64,000 nucleotides of DNA from Rhizobium mesoamericanum STM3625 (GCF_000312665.1 NZ_HF536772.1:3188732-3252731); one strand, 5' to 3'; positions 9,685-17,987 are shown, numbered from the stretch's first letter. Numbers and translations are program-made. The notes: generated by a model from the letters alone, not told the origin.

Positions 9685-9720
9685 AAGAAAGGGCGAGACC
9701 CACCGGTCCCGCCCTTTTTC
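9685..9720. terminator. Bidirectional Rho-independent terminator between 7299-9662 and rpoH
   Basis: The stem GGGCGAGACC pairs imperfectly with GGTCCCGCCC. It is flanked by an A-run (AAAAAGAAA) on the left and TTTTTC on the right, so it can terminate both converging transcripts. Confidence 0.9.
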
Positions 9721-9739
9721 ATGAGAGCTGCATCAAGTC

Positions 9740-10648
9740 TTACGCGGTGGCTTCCACGACACGAACGGCCTTGGCACGTTCGAGAGCGTCCTTGCGCACT
9801 GCATCTTGGACCTTCTCGAAGGCGCGAACCTCAATCTGACGAACGCGTTCGCGGCTAATGTCGAACTCGGCTGAGAGATCCTCCAGGGTCACCGGATCTT
9901 CGGCCAGGCGGCGTGCCTCGAAGATGCGGCGTTCGCGGTCATTCAAAACGCTCATCGCCTTCGCCAGCATGCGGCGGCGGGTATCGAGCTCGTCCTGCTC
10001 GATTAGAACATCTTCCTGGCTGTCGTGGTCGTCGACGAGCCAATCCTGCCATTGACCGGAGTCGCCTTCCGAGGCCTTGATGGGTGCGTTCAGTGATGCG
10101 TCGCCGGATAGGCGACGATTCATCGAAACGACCTCCTCCTCGGAGACGTTGAGCTTAGTGGCGATCTCCGCGACGTGTTCCGGCTTTAGGTCGCCATCAT
10201 CAATGGCTTGGATACGGCCCTTAAGGCGGCGCAGATTGAAGAACAGCCGCTTCTGGTTGGCGGTCGTACCCATCTTTACCAGAGACCAGGAACGCAGGAT
10301 ATATTCCTGAATCGAGGCCTTGATCCACCACATGGCATAGGTGGCAAGACGGAAACCGCGTTCCGGATCGAACTTCTTGACCGCCTGCATCAGGCCGACG
10401 TTCCCTTCGGAGACGACTTCGCCGATCGGCAAGCCATAGCCGCGATAGCCCATCGCGATCTTCGCAACGAGGCGCAGGTGACTGGTGACGAGTTTGTGCG
10501 CGGCTTCGCGATCGCCGTGTTCCGCATAGCGCTTGGCCAGCATGTATTCCTGCTGCGGCTCCAGCATTGGGAACTTGCGAATTTCGTCGAGATAACGATT
10601 AAGACCGGCTTCGCCGGCGGTAATGGACGGCAAGTTATTTCGGGCCAT
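9740..10648 (-). CDS. rpoH: Heat-shock sigma factor RpoH (RpoH1-type sigma-32)
   Basis: This alternative sigma factor directs RNA polymerase to heat-shock and stress promoters. The 302-residue protein shows sigma region 1.2/2.1 (LPSITAGEAGLNRYLDEIRK), the region 2 core SHLRLVAKIAMGYRGYGLP, and the region 2.4 segment YAMWWIKASIQEYILRSW. The RpoH box QKRLFFNLRR near residue 132 is diagnostic for sigma-32 and interacts with core polymerase and chaperone/FtsH control. The region 4.2 helix-turn-helix is LEDLSAEFDISRERVRQIEVRA. An AGGAGG ribosome-binding site precedes the ATG at 10648, and an upstream TTG two residues earlier is ignored. It lies downstream of rluD on the same strand, the conserved rhizobial order. 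It is probably transcribed from its own promoter in the 158-bp gap. Confidence 0.97.
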   Translation of the reverse strand: MARNNLPSITAGEAGLNRYLDEIRKFPMLEPQQEYMLAKRYAEHGDREAAHKLVTSHLRLVAKIAMGYRGYGLPIGEVVSEGNVGLMQAVKKFDPERGFRLATYAMWWIKASIQEYILRSWSLVKMGTTANQKRLFFNLRRLKGRIQAIDDGDLKPEHVAEIATKLNVSEEEVVSMNRRLSGDASLNAPIKASEGDSGQWQDWLVDDHDSQEDVLIEQDELDTRRRMLAKAMSVLNDRERRIFEARRLAEDPVTLEDLSAEFDISRERVRQIEVRAFEKVQDAVRKDALERAKAVRVVEATA

Positions 10649-10806
10649 CAAAGCACCCTCCTATCTGAATTCCGGTTCCCGATGGAACGCGCCCCTGCGT
10701 GAAGGCGAACCGGGACGTGCAGCTCTATCAAAGCCCACACTAAGTCAATGTACAGATAAGTATGGCGGAACAGGGGTTCAAGGCCGCACACCGCTTCACG
10801 AAGGCG

Positions 10807-11841
10807 TTACTCCGGCTCGGCCCGCAGGGCGCTTGCCAACTCTTCCATGTCCTCAGGCAGCGGCACTTCGAAGTGCATGACCTCGCCAGTGCGGGGATGC
10901 TCGAACTGCAGCATATAGGCGTGGAGCGCCTGCCTTGCGAAGGCATTCACGGTCTTCTTAGCAGCATCCGGAAGCAGGTTTGCCTTTGTCTTGAAACCTG
11001 CTCCGTAGACCGTGTCGCCTAGCAGCGGGTGGCCGATATGCGCCATGTGCACGCGGATCTGGTGGGTGCGGCCGGTTTCGAGGTGGCACTCGACAAGCGA
11101 GGCGAGCGATGTCGCGTCGGGGTTCTCATGGAAGCGCTCGAGCACTTCGTAGTGCGTGATCGCCTCGTCGGCATCCTGTGTTCCGGGCCGCCTAACGGCT
11201 CGCCGCGTGCGGTCGCCGAAAGCGCGGCCGAGCGGTGCGTTGATTGTTCCGGTCAGTGAGCGGGGGCGGCCCCAGACGATCGCCTGATAGGCGCGCTCCA
11301 GCGGCATGGTCCGTCCATGATCGGAAAATTGCAGCGACAGGTGGCGATGAGAGATATCGTTCTTCGCGACGACCATCACGCCCGTGGTATCCTTGTCCAG
11401 CCGGTGGACGATGCCCGGACGACGCACGCCGCCGATGCCGGAAAGGCTGTCCCCGCAATGATGGATGAGTGCGTTGACGAGTGTGCCCGTCCAATTGCCA
11501 GCCGCGGGGTGTACGACGAGGCCGGCCGGTTTGGAGATCACGATGAGGTCTTCATCCTCATAAAGAATATCGAGCGGGATGTTCTCGCCCTGTGGCGTCG
11601 GATCCTCGGGATCGGGCAGCAATATCTCGAAGATGTCGCCCGGGCGCACCTTTTTCTGGGGATCGGCGACGACCTTGCCGGCCGCAGAGACCTGGCCTTC
11701 CTTGATCAGCACCTTCACGCGGCTGCGGGAAAACTCTTCGCCAAGCTGTGCCGTCATCCACGCGTCCAGACGACCTTCGGCGTTCTCGTCGGCAGTGAGG
11801 ACTTTTCTAATGCCGGACGCTTGTTTAAAGGGGTCGCTCAA
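10807..11841 (-). CDS. rluD: Ribosomal large subunit pseudouridine synthase D
   Basis: RluD isomerises uridines in helix 69 of 23S rRNA. The 344-residue protein has an N-terminal S4 RNA-binding domain (RLDAWMTAQLGEEFSRSRVKVLI, residues 24-46). The catalytic motif HRLDKDTTGV carries the essential aspartate in the middle, and HQIRVHMAHIGHPLLGD is typical of the RluA/RluD family. The best start is TTG at 11839-11841, with GGAGAAG upstream; no nearby ATG preserves the S4 domain. It is divergent from the small membrane protein gene at 11884 and lies upstream of rpoH. Family and activity class are secure. Target-site assignment to RluD rather than RluC rests on length and the S4 domain. Confidence 0.93.
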   Translation of the reverse strand: MSDPFKQASGIRKVLTADENAEGRLDAWMTAQLGEEFSRSRVKVLIKEGQVSAAGKVVADPQKKVRPGDIFEILLPDPEDPTPQGENIPLDILYEDEDLIVISKPAGLVVHPAAGNWTGTLVNALIHHCGDSLSGIGGVRRPGIVHRLDKDTTGVMVVAKNDISHRHLSLQFSDHGRTMPLERAYQAIVWGRPRSLTGTINAPLGRAFGDRTRRAVRRPGTQDADEAITHYEVLERFHENPDATSLASLVECHLETGRTHQIRVHMAHIGHPLLGDTVYGAGFKTKANLLPDAAKKTVNAFARQALHAYMLQFEHPRTGEVMHFEVPLPEDMEELASALRAEPE

Positions 11842-11883
11842 GACGCTTCTTCTCCGAATGATTTATAGAACGGAACGCCACAA

Positions 11884-12270
11884 ATGACGAATATCCAGCC
11901 AGAGGACGATCAGGACGAAAAGCCCCTTGATCCGGCGATTGAACGTGTCAGGCGCAAGATGATCCGCCTGCAGATCGTCTCAGCCATCATCATGTTCGTG
12001 AGCCTTATGGCTGTCTTCGGCGCCGTTGTCTACAAGACGATGCGGGCCCCCGCCAAGGAACCAACCGCCGTAACGTCCGCGGGGGTGCCGTCGGATGCGC
12101 CCGTTTCGGTGACCGCCACATTGCCGCCGGGCTTCATCATTCAATCGTCGTCGCTCTCGGGAGGCCAGATCATGTTCTTTGGGGCTACAGCCAGCGGGAT
12201 TAAGAAGTCGCTTGTCGTCGACATTCTGTCGGGGCGCATTGTTGCCGATGTGACGATTGACGGCGGCTAG
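11884..12270 (+). CDS. Small single-pass membrane protein, function unknown
   Basis: The 128-residue protein has an acidic N-terminus (DDQDEKPLDPAIERVRRKMIR) and one membrane helix, IVSAIIMFVSLMAVFGAVVY (about residues 32-51). An extracytoplasmic domain of about 75 residues ends in beta-strand-like sequence, where FIIQSSSLSGGQIMFF is notable. The N-in orientation follows from the positive residues before the helix. Its stop codon is 4 bp before the TrmH-type gene, so the two are probably cotranscribed, although no functional link is evident. Similar short proteins sit between rluD and the methyltransferase gene in other rhizobia as far as I recall. I cannot assign a role. Confidence 0.72.
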   Translation: MTNIQPEDDQDEKPLDPAIERVRRKMIRLQIVSAIIMFVSLMAVFGAVVYKTMRAPAKEPTAVTSAGVPSDAPVSVTATLPPGFIIQSSSLSGGQIMFFGATASGIKKSLVVDILSGRIVADVTIDGG

Positions 12271-12274
12271 GGCG

Positions 12275-13093
12275 ATGGCTTCTCGTCTCATTGCCGTCGA
12301 GAGTGCAGACGATCCTCGAATCGCCGAATTTCGTGACATCCGCGAGCGCGATCTGACGGGTCGGCAGAACCGCTTCATCGCGGAGGGTTCGGTCGTTCTT
12401 CGCATGCTAGTGGAGGCGAACCGCAGCGGTCGTTTCGCGGTCGAAAAGGTTCTCCTGCTGCGCAACCGGGTCGATGGCATCGCTGCTATTCTCGAGGGGC
12501 TACCGGATAGCGTGCCGGTTTATGTGGCCGAGGCGCAGGTGTTGGACCGGATCGTCGGATTTCATTTGCATCGTGGCGTGCTAGCACTTGGCAGGCGAGA
12601 GGTGGCCGAGATCGATCTTATCGAACGACTGCCAGAATGTTCGTTGGTTCTCGTCGGCTGCGGCATTTCCAACCATGACAATGCCGGGTCGATGTTCCGC
12701 AATGCAGCTGCTTTCAAGGCGGATGCGGTCTTTCTCGACGAGACGTCGTGTGACCCGCTCTACCGGAAGGCACTCCGGGTTTCCGTTGGCTCCGTGCTGA
12801 GTGTTCCTTACGAGCGGAAGGGCACGGCGCTCGACGTGCTGACACGGCTTGCAGTGAACGGCTTTGCAATCTGGACGCTTTCGCCCCGCGGCGAGACCGA
12901 CATCCGGGAGATACCGCCGACCAGTCGGATGGCACTGGTTGTGGGCACGGAAGGCGAGGGGCTGCCGCCCGCAGTCCTGGAGCGCTTCTGCAGCGCGCGG
13001 ATCCCGCAATCGGAAGAATTGGACAGCCTCAATGTGGCGACCGCAACAGGCATTGCACTCTTCGCCATGTCATCGGCTGCGAAATTGATCTGA
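12275..13093 (+). CDS. TrmH/SpoU-family RNA 2'-O-methyltransferase
   Basis: The 272-residue protein has the three SPOUT motifs that build the knotted S-adenosylmethionine site. Motif 1 is GISNHDNAGSMFRNAAAF, with the catalytic Asn and Arg. Motif 2 is ALVVGTEGEGLP and motif 3 is IPQSEELDSLNVATATGIAL. The N-terminal 100 residues (DIRERDLTGRQNRFIAEGSVVLRMLV) form the SpoU substrate-binding domain. The family methylates ribose in rRNA or tRNA; which RNA is modified here cannot be told. The ATG at 12275, with AGGG just upstream, is preferred to a TTG at 12257 that overlaps the previous gene. It converges on the coiled-coil gene with only 2 bp between the stops. Confidence 0.9.
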   Translation: MASRLIAVESADDPRIAEFRDIRERDLTGRQNRFIAEGSVVLRMLVEANRSGRFAVEKVLLLRNRVDGIAAILEGLPDSVPVYVAEAQVLDRIVGFHLHRGVLALGRREVAEIDLIERLPECSLVLVGCGISNHDNAGSMFRNAAAFKADAVFLDETSCDPLYRKALRVSVGSVLSVPYERKGTALDVLTRLAVNGFAIWTLSPRGETDIREIPPTSRMALVVGTEGEGLPPAVLERFCSARIPQSEELDSLNVATATGIALFAMSSAAKLI

Positions 13094-13095
13094 TT

Positions 13096-14256
13096 TCAAC
13101 CCGGTTCGGAAAGGATTGTCGCCGCACGTTGCGCGAGGTTGATGCGCTCACCGTCCGGATGATCGGTGGCGTCCGGCAGAAGGTCGCGGATCGGTGAGGA
13201 GGGCCCCTCGTTGATTGCGGTCAACGCGACCATCCTTGCGGCAATGTCAGCAATCTCTTCGCGCACCGCGCCATCCTGACTGGCATCGGATTTCGTTTTT
13301 AGAAGTTGTTCTGAGACGGCGGCGCTGCGCTTGCGTACTTCTTCGCTAAGGCGCGCCGCGATCGCTGCTGTCTCGAGTTCGGTTGTCATGGTTTCCTCGG
13401 TTGCCCGCTCCTTTGAAACCGCATCCGCCGCTAAAGGCTGAATGCCGGCGTTGCGCAACGCACGGTTTGCCTTGCGCAGTTCGGAATTCGCCGCCCTGAT
13501 CTGGTCCTTCAGCTTGGCAATTTCCTGCTGACGGCGTTCGAGCAGTGTATCCTTGTCGGCCGCCGACGCCGCGTCCCGCTCCGCCTGATCCTTGAGCCGC
13601 ATAACCGCGTGCTCATGCTGGACGAGCGCCTGCTCCGCATCTTTCGCGCGCTTCTGCAGCAGGCTTACGTCTTGGCGAAGATTGTCGCGTTCGATGCGGA
13701 CTGAATTCGCCTTGAACGTCAGGCTCTCGATTTCAGTTTCGCGTGCTGCCAGATCGATCTTGAGATTGTCAGTCTGCTCCGCAAGCTTGTTTAGGCGTGT
13801 GCGGAGGGCGTCGAGTTCCCCTTCCTTAGCCGCGCTTGCCTGCTCGGCGATATAAAGGCTCGTTTTCAGCTGGGTGATATAGTTCTCGTCCTTACGCAGG
13901 TGCGAGCGCAGTTCCGCTGCTTCGACACTCATGTCGCTGATTTGCGCTTGCAGCCCACCGATCTCAGCGGCGAATCGTCCCGCGTCAAGGGCCAGCGAGT
14001 CATGCTTCAGTTGCAGCGCCAGTGACTTTTCTCGCTCGCGCACGAGGTCCTGTGTCGTCTTGGCGTTCTCGGCGGCATAAAGGGCGCGCACCATATCCTT
14101 TTGCGCGCGCACTTCCTGCGGGCTGAGCGGCATGGTCGCTCGCATCCGGTTTTCCGTATACCAAACAATTCGTCGATGGACGGCAGGCGATACCAGGAAC
14201 ACAATGAATGCTGCTGTCAGGAAGCCCAATCCGAACAAGAGAGCATATTCGATCAC
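13096..14256 (-). CDS. Membrane-anchored coiled-coil protein, function unknown
   Basis: The 386-residue protein starts with a hydrophobic segment, MIEYALLFGLGFLTAAFIVFLVS (residues 1-23), consistent with a signal anchor. About 250 residues of heptad-rich, Lys/Glu/Leu-dense sequence follow (for example LRKDENYITQLKTSLYIAEQ), predicting a long coiled coil. The C-terminal 100 residues are more mixed (IAARMVALTAINEGPSSPIRDLL). Rhizobial genomes carry similar proteins of unknown role near rluD. The start is GTG at 14254-14256. Because of the anchor and the rod, a scaffold or cell-envelope organiser is plausible, but this is inference. It is followed convergently by the TrmH-type gene. Confidence 0.7.
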   Translation of the reverse strand: MIEYALLFGLGFLTAAFIVFLVSPAVHRRIVWYTENRMRATMPLSPQEVRAQKDMVRALYAAENAKTTQDLVREREKSLALQLKHDSLALDAGRFAAEIGGLQAQISDMSVEAAELRSHLRKDENYITQLKTSLYIAEQASAAKEGELDALRTRLNKLAEQTDNLKIDLAARETEIESLTFKANSVRIERDNLRQDVSLLQKRAKDAEQALVQHEHAVMRLKDQAERDAASAADKDTLLERRQQEIAKLKDQIRAANSELRKANRALRNAGIQPLAADAVSKERATEETMTTELETAAIAARLSEEVRKRSAAVSEQLLKTKSDASQDGAVREEIADIAARMVALTAINEGPSSPIRDLLPDATDHPDGERINLAQRAATILSEPG

Positions 14257-14375
14257 GGCGCGGCCACGGCTTCCAGAAGTTGAGTTGCGTCAGGACCAAT
14301 GATTATGCGGAGCTGGCGCGTAGAGCAAGTGGCGGATCGGTCACGGCGAGCGAGAGTTCGCCGCGCAATTGGGAA

Positions 14376-14975
14376 TCAGAAGGGATTCCAGGTCGGATCA
14401 GGGGTGACTTTGAGGTAGCCGACGTTCAATCCGAGGCGAGCGCCGACGCCGGTGCGGATCGGTACGACAAGCACGTTGTCGTTCTTGAGAAGCGTCATAC
14501 CGAAACCGGCGACAACGAAGGCCTGGCCGCTGACGCCGCCGAAGCGGGCGTAGATCGCGTCGGTCGAGGGCAGATCGTACACTAGCATCATAACGCGCGT
14601 GCCTTGACCGCCATAGTCGATCCCAAGCGACGGACCTTGCCAGTAGAGCGGATGTTCCCCGGCGTTCTTTGTATTCAACTGACCTTCGCCATAGGTGAGG
14701 CCGGCGATGAAGGCGCCAGAGCCTTCCTGGCCGAGAATATAACCGTTCGGAAGGCCATACTTCTGAAAGGCCGCTTCGATCACCTTGGCCAGCCCACCGC
14801 TGGTCGAGCCGAAGAACGAGTGCCCGGCATCGACGATTTCCTGCATCGAATACTGGCCGCTGTTGGACTGCTGTTGCGCTGCTCCCTCGGTTGGGACAAG
14901 GATGAGAGGCGAAAGGGTCAGCGCAACGAAGAGCCGGCAGATGGCGGAAAATCTTCCGTGGAAATGGGAGCGCAT
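14376..14975 (-). CDS. eipA: DUF1134 periplasmic protein, EipA-type envelope integrity protein
   Basis: The 199-residue protein has a signal peptide (about residues 1-33, hydrophobic core LFVALTLSPLILVP ending near GAAQQ). It then matches the DUF1134 pattern: YSMQEIVDAGHSFFGSTSGGLAKVIE, YGEGQL, WQGPSLGIDYGGQGTRVMMLVY and a C-terminal GLNVGYLKVTPDPTWNPF. In Brucella the DUF1134 protein EipA is periplasmic, is needed for envelope integrity and is expressed under CtrA control. The gene here has a CtrA-like box about 72-86 bp upstream of its start and lies beside chpT and ctrA, which supports the same circuit. GGATGA serves as ribosome-binding site. The domain call is strong; orthology to EipA is inferred from domain and context. 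Confidence 0.88.
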   Translation of the reverse strand: MRSHFHGRFSAICRLFVALTLSPLILVPTEGAAQQQSNSGQYSMQEIVDAGHSFFGSTSGGLAKVIEAAFQKYGLPNGYILGQEGSGAFIAGLTYGEGQLNTKNAGEHPLYWQGPSLGIDYGGQGTRVMMLVYDLPSTDAIYARFGGVSGQAFVVAGFGMTLLKNDNVLVVPIRTGVGARLGLNVGYLKVTPDPTWNPF

Positions 14976-15046
14976 GGTGTCATCCGTTCATCATGGTCGG
15001 TACGGTGAGCCGTTTCCGGCGTTTGAATCATTTTGCGCGTATGGTG

Positions 15047-15061
15047 TTAACAATCGGTTTA
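15047..15061 (-). promoter_or_regulatory. Candidate CtrA-binding site upstream of eipA
   Basis: On the + strand the site reads TTAA-CAATCGG-TTTA, and on the eipA strand TAAA-N7-TTAA followed by C. It differs from the CtrA consensus TTAA-N7-TTAA by one base. It lies 72-86 bp before the eipA ATG in an otherwise GC-rich region. Confidence 0.55.
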
Positions 15062-15165
15062 CCAAATATGGTGTCATTATGGCGCCGAGTACGGCCGCAA
15101 AGTTCGCGCAATTTTGATTAAGCAAGATACACGGCGGAATGATCTTGCCGCTCCTGGAGACGATG

Positions 15166-15813
15166 ATGTCGAAGAATCCAAACCTCACCCTGACCGGACC
15201 GGACCTGGCCGCGCTTCTGTGCAGCCGCGTCTGCCATGACGTTATCTCGCCGGTTGGTGCAATCAACAACGGTCTGGAGCTTCTGGATGAGGGCGGCGCC
15301 GATGCCGACGCGATGGATCTTATCAGGACAAGCGCACTCAACGCGTCTGTCCGTCTGAAATTCGCCCGGCTTGCCTTTGGTGCTTCCGGATCGGTCGGGG
15401 CTTCGATCGATACCGGCGAAGCCGAACGTGCGGCGAAAGACTTCGCGGCGGCCGAAAAGAAGACAGAGGTCGTCTGGAGCGGTCCGCGTGCGATTATCGC
15501 CAAGAACCGGGTCAAGTTGCTGCTCAATCTCTTTTTGGTAGCCTATTCGTCGATTCCACGCGGCGGCGTCATTGAAGTCACGCTTGAAAACCCCGAACTC
15601 GATGCCAAGTTCAAGATCGTCGCGAAAGGCAAGCTGATGCGCTTGCCGCCGAAATTCGTGGAGATTTCGACCGGGGAAATCGAGGAAGCCATCGATGCCC
15701 ATTCGATCCAGCCGTATTACACGGTGCTGCTCGCTGACGAATGCGGCATGGCCCTTGGCCACAGCGCGACCACCGAGGAGCTGACATTTACCGCCGATGT
15801 TGTCGCTGTTTGA
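15166..15813 (+). CDS. chpT: Histidine phosphotransferase ChpT
   Basis: ChpT relays phosphate from the hybrid kinase CckA to the cell-cycle regulators CtrA and CpdR. The 215-residue product has the DHp-like helix LLCSRVCHDVISPVGAINNG, with the phosphorylatable His at residue 24. It then has a degenerate ATPase-like domain (IIAKNRVKLLLNLFLVAYSS, later LADECGMALGHS) that lacks ATP-binding boxes, exactly the ChpT architecture. I start at 15166, where GGAG is 6 nt upstream, instead of in-frame ATGs at 15139 or 15163. It is divergent from eipA and one gene away from ctrA. All residues needed for phosphotransfer appear intact. Confidence 0.93.
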   Translation: MSKNPNLTLTGPDLAALLCSRVCHDVISPVGAINNGLELLDEGGADADAMDLIRTSALNASVRLKFARLAFGASGSVGASIDTGEAERAAKDFAAAEKKTEVVWSGPRAIIAKNRVKLLLNLFLVAYSSIPRGGVIEVTLENPELDAKFKIVAKGKLMRLPPKFVEISTGEIEEAIDAHSIQPYYTVLLADECGMALGHSATTEELTFTADVVAV

Positions 15814-15924
15814 TGAAGACCTCAGCCCGTTTCGGCTTGTCGAGGTAATAAATCCTTAGCCTAATGTTTCTATCCTTGGCTGGTAAGACGCCAGCCGGGA
15901 CAGAAGCTGGGGCAAGGAGCAGCC

Positions 15925-16287
15925 ATGCAGAGGTTTATGATCGCCGATTCGTCGGATGTCGTTCGCAAGGTGGGAAAGCGTATCCTTTCCGAGCTCGACT
16001 TTATGGTCAGTGAAGCCTCAAGCGCCGCCGAAGCTCTCGCCAATTGTCAGGTTCTACTTCCCGAATACCTCGTCGTTGATTCCAGTATGGACAACGCACT
16101 CGAGCTGATTTCCACCATTCGCGGCATGGAAGGCGGCAAGGAGGTCAAAATCTATTATTGCGTGGTCGAGGCCGATCTCAAGAAGCTGATGATGGGCAAG
16201 CGGGCAGGGGCAACTGATTTCCTCCTAAAGCCGTTCGACCGCAAGATTCTGACGGCCGTTTTCGGCAACCGCGCAATCGCCGCCTAG
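15925..16287 (+). CDS. Stand-alone receiver-domain protein with atypical active site
   Basis: This 120-residue single-domain CheY-like protein sits 111 bp after chpT. Asp52 in YLVVDSSMD is the phosphoacceptor and Lys102 in FLLKPFD is the conserved lysine. The acidic pocket at the first loop is reduced to one residue (IADSS, Asp8, where most receivers have two acids). The Thr/Ser after beta-4 is not obvious, because the strand reads IYYCVVEAD. It may therefore signal in a phosphorylation-independent or weakly metal-dependent way. Its position next to chpT suggests that it draws phosphate from, or competes in, the CckA-ChpT relay. It is not CpdR by sequence. No output domain is present. Confidence 0.85.
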   Translation: MQRFMIADSSDVVRKVGKRILSELDFMVSEASSAAEALANCQVLLPEYLVVDSSMDNALELISTIRGMEGGKEVKIYYCVVEADLKKLMMGKRAGATDFLLKPFDRKILTAVFGNRAIAA

Positions 16288-16352
16288 TCGACCCATATCC
16301 GCCAGCTGACCCGGGCCGCCCCATCGGGTGGCTTGTTGTATGCCAGAAACAG

Positions 16353-16378
16353 AAATCCCGCCACGAAGGACGGGATTC
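16353..16378 (-). terminator. Probable terminator of ctrA
   Basis: AATCCCG (16354-16360) pairs with CGGGATT (16371-16377). On the ctrA strand the loop region reads CCTTCGTGG and the stem is followed by TTCTGTTT. It may also end the receiver-gene transcript converging from the other side. Confidence 0.65.
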
Positions 16379-16404
16379 TAGATTTCGGCAAAGGGGATGA
16401 AACG

Positions 16405-17106
16405 TCAGGCAGTTTCGGCGTACTCTGTGCCATCGGGCTCGCGCAGAACGTAACCACGGCCCCAGACGGTCTCGATATAGTTTGCTCCGCCGGCAGCATT
16501 TGCGAGCTTCTTGCGCAGCTTGCAGATGAAGACGTCGATGATCTTCAGTTCCGGCTCGTCCATGCCGCCGTAGAGGTGGTTCAGGAACATTTCCTTGGTG
16601 AGCGTTGTGCCCTTGCGCAGCGAGAGCAGCTCCAGCATCTGGTATTCCTTGCCCGTCAGATGCACGCGCTGGCCACCGACTTCGACGGTCTTGGCGTCGA
16701 GGTTGACGATCAGTTCTCCGGTCATGATGACCGACTGGGCGTGCCCCTTGGAACGACGAACAATCGCATGAATGCGCGCGACCAGTTCGTCCTTGTGGAA
16801 GGGCTTGGTCATATAGTCGTCGGCGCCGAAGCCTAGACCGCGAACCTTGTCTTCAATGCCGGCCATACCGGACAGGATCAGGATCGGTGTCTTGACCTTG
16901 GACAGGCGCAGAGTGCGAAGCACTTCATATCCGGACATGTCGGGAAGGTTCAAATCGAGAAGGATGATGTCGTAATCATACAACTTCCCGAGATCCACGC
17001 CTTCTTCACCAAGATCGGTGGTGTAGACGTTAAAACTTTCTGATTTGAGCATCAATTCGATGCTCTGCGCTGTCGCGCTATCATCTTCAATGAGTAGTAC
17101 CCGCAT
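16405..17106 (-). CDS. ctrA: Cell-cycle master response regulator CtrA
   Basis: CtrA is an OmpR-family DNA-binding response regulator that controls division, polar development and replication in alphaproteobacteria. The 233-residue product has a receiver domain starting MRVLLIEDD with phosphoacceptor Asp51 ([13 protein letters not shown]) and Lys in [10 protein letters not shown]. The winged helix contains [17 protein letters not shown] and [12 protein letters not shown]. The C-terminus [12 protein letters not shown] has the small nonpolar ending used in ClpXP-dependent turnover of Caulobacter CtrA. The start at 17106 gives the standard length and has AAGGGGA upstream; a longer in-frame start at 17217 is rejected. 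The gene is monocistronic, with a large 5' region carrying GANTC sites. Confidence 0.97.
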   Translation of the reverse strand: MRVLLIEDDSATAQSIELMLKSESFNVYTTDLGEEGVDLGKLYDYDIILLDLNLPDMSGYEVLRTLRLSKVKTPILILSGMAGIEDKVRGLGFGADDYMTKPFHKDELVARIHAIVRRSKGHAQSVIMTGELIVNLDAKTVEVGGQRVHLTGKEYQMLELLSLRKGTTLTKEMFLNHLYGGMDEPELKIIDVFICKLRKKLANAAGGANYIETVWGRGYVLREPDGTEYAETA

Positions 17107-17546
17107 TCTTATCCCCTTTACCGCCGCCGAAAGGTGGCCTGGCCCCCTACGCGATACCGAATATGTCACTGCGTGATTTGGAAGCTGCCACGAAATGGTT
17201 AACAAATTCTGATTCACTCTGGCAAGAGGTAATCAATTTATTAAATAATTTGTCCACTCCGCTGTTTTCCAACGAGAATTCGCAAAGCCACTTTCTTAAG
17301 TTTTACATTAAGAACGGCTGGTAAGCGATTCATTCGACTCACCAATGAAACGGTATCGGAAATCGCGTAGTTGTGTTTACCGACCCTTAAATCATCGGCA
17401 CTATCATTAACGATGCCCGTAAACGAAAGGTTACCAGCGGTAGGTTTTTGTTAATACCGAGGGAAATTTTTTAGCAGGCCGCATAAAAGCGGCTCGCAGG
17501 GGCGGTTTAAGTGGAGCAGGGGTCTCGCATCACTGGAGTAATGCGT
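17107..17546. promoter_or_regulatory. ctrA promoter region with GANTC sites and a CtrA-like box
   Basis: This 440-bp AT-rich interval separates the divergent ctrA and FliJ-like genes. GANTC sequences, the target of the CcrM methylase, occur at 17211-17215 (GATTC), 17327-17331 (GATTC) and 17336-17340 (GACTC). A TTTA-CCGACCC-TTAA element at 17376-17390 differs from TTAA-N7-TTAA by one base. Another pair, TTAA at 17296 and TTAA at 17308, has 8 bp between and does not fit. I see no coding potential. Confidence 0.55.
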
Positions 17547-17897
17547 ATGAAGTCGCGTGAGAGCCTAGTTCGCCTGAAGGAGTTTCAGGTGAACGAAAAA
17601 CGTCGCCAGCTGCAGCAATTGCAGATGATGATGTCCGAATTTGAGCGGATGACGAAGGATCTGGAAACCCAGATCGTCGTCGAAGAAAAAAAATCCGGCA
17701 TTTCCGACCCGAATCACTTCGCCTATCCGACCTTCGCAAAGGCAGCACGCCAGCGCGCGGACAATCTTCAGGTCTCGATCAAGGAACTGAAGATGCAGGA
17801 AGAGTCGCTTGAACAGGCGCTCGAAGAGATGCAGGCGGAATACCAACGTGCAGCCGCGCTGGAAGAGCGCGACGGCGCAATCCGGGCAAGAGCCTAA
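17547..17897 (+). CDS. FliJ-like coiled-coil protein
   Basis: The 116-residue, almost entirely helical protein begins MKSRESLVRLKEFQVNEKRRQL. Strong heptads continue to the end (LQQLQMMMSEFERMTKDLETQ, LKMQEESLEQALEEMQAEYQ). Size and composition match FliJ, the soluble stalk of the flagellar export ATPase, and this position divergent from ctrA is conserved in rhizobia. However, it is far from any flagellar gene here, and coiled-coil similarity is weak evidence, so a FliJ-like label is the most that can be supported. The ATG at 17547 is 8 nt from GGAG, better spaced than ATGs at 17511 or 17541. The gene ends before a strong hairpin terminator. Confidence 0.7.
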   Translation: MKSRESLVRLKEFQVNEKRRQLQQLQMMMSEFERMTKDLETQIVVEEKKSGISDPNHFAYPTFAKAARQRADNLQVSIKELKMQEESLEQALEEMQAEYQRAAALEERDGAIRARA

Positions 17898-17940
17898 AGG
17901 CAGGAAACGGGCGCCATGTGGCGCTCAGGCATCGCCTCGA

Positions 17941-17987
17941 AAAAAGCCATGCATGACGGGCTGTCGTGTCCGTCATACATGGCTTTT
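17941..17987. terminator. Strong hairpin terminator between the FliJ-like and GNAT genes
   Basis: AAAAAGCCATGCATGACGG pairs with CCGTCATACATGGCTTTT around a loop of about 10 nt. A-runs and T-runs on both sides make it usable by both convergent genes. Confidence 0.88.

Noticed and set aside
17296..17311. TTAA...TTAA pair upstream of ctrA
   Set aside because: The half-sites are 8 bp apart, not 7, so it does not fit the CtrA spacing.
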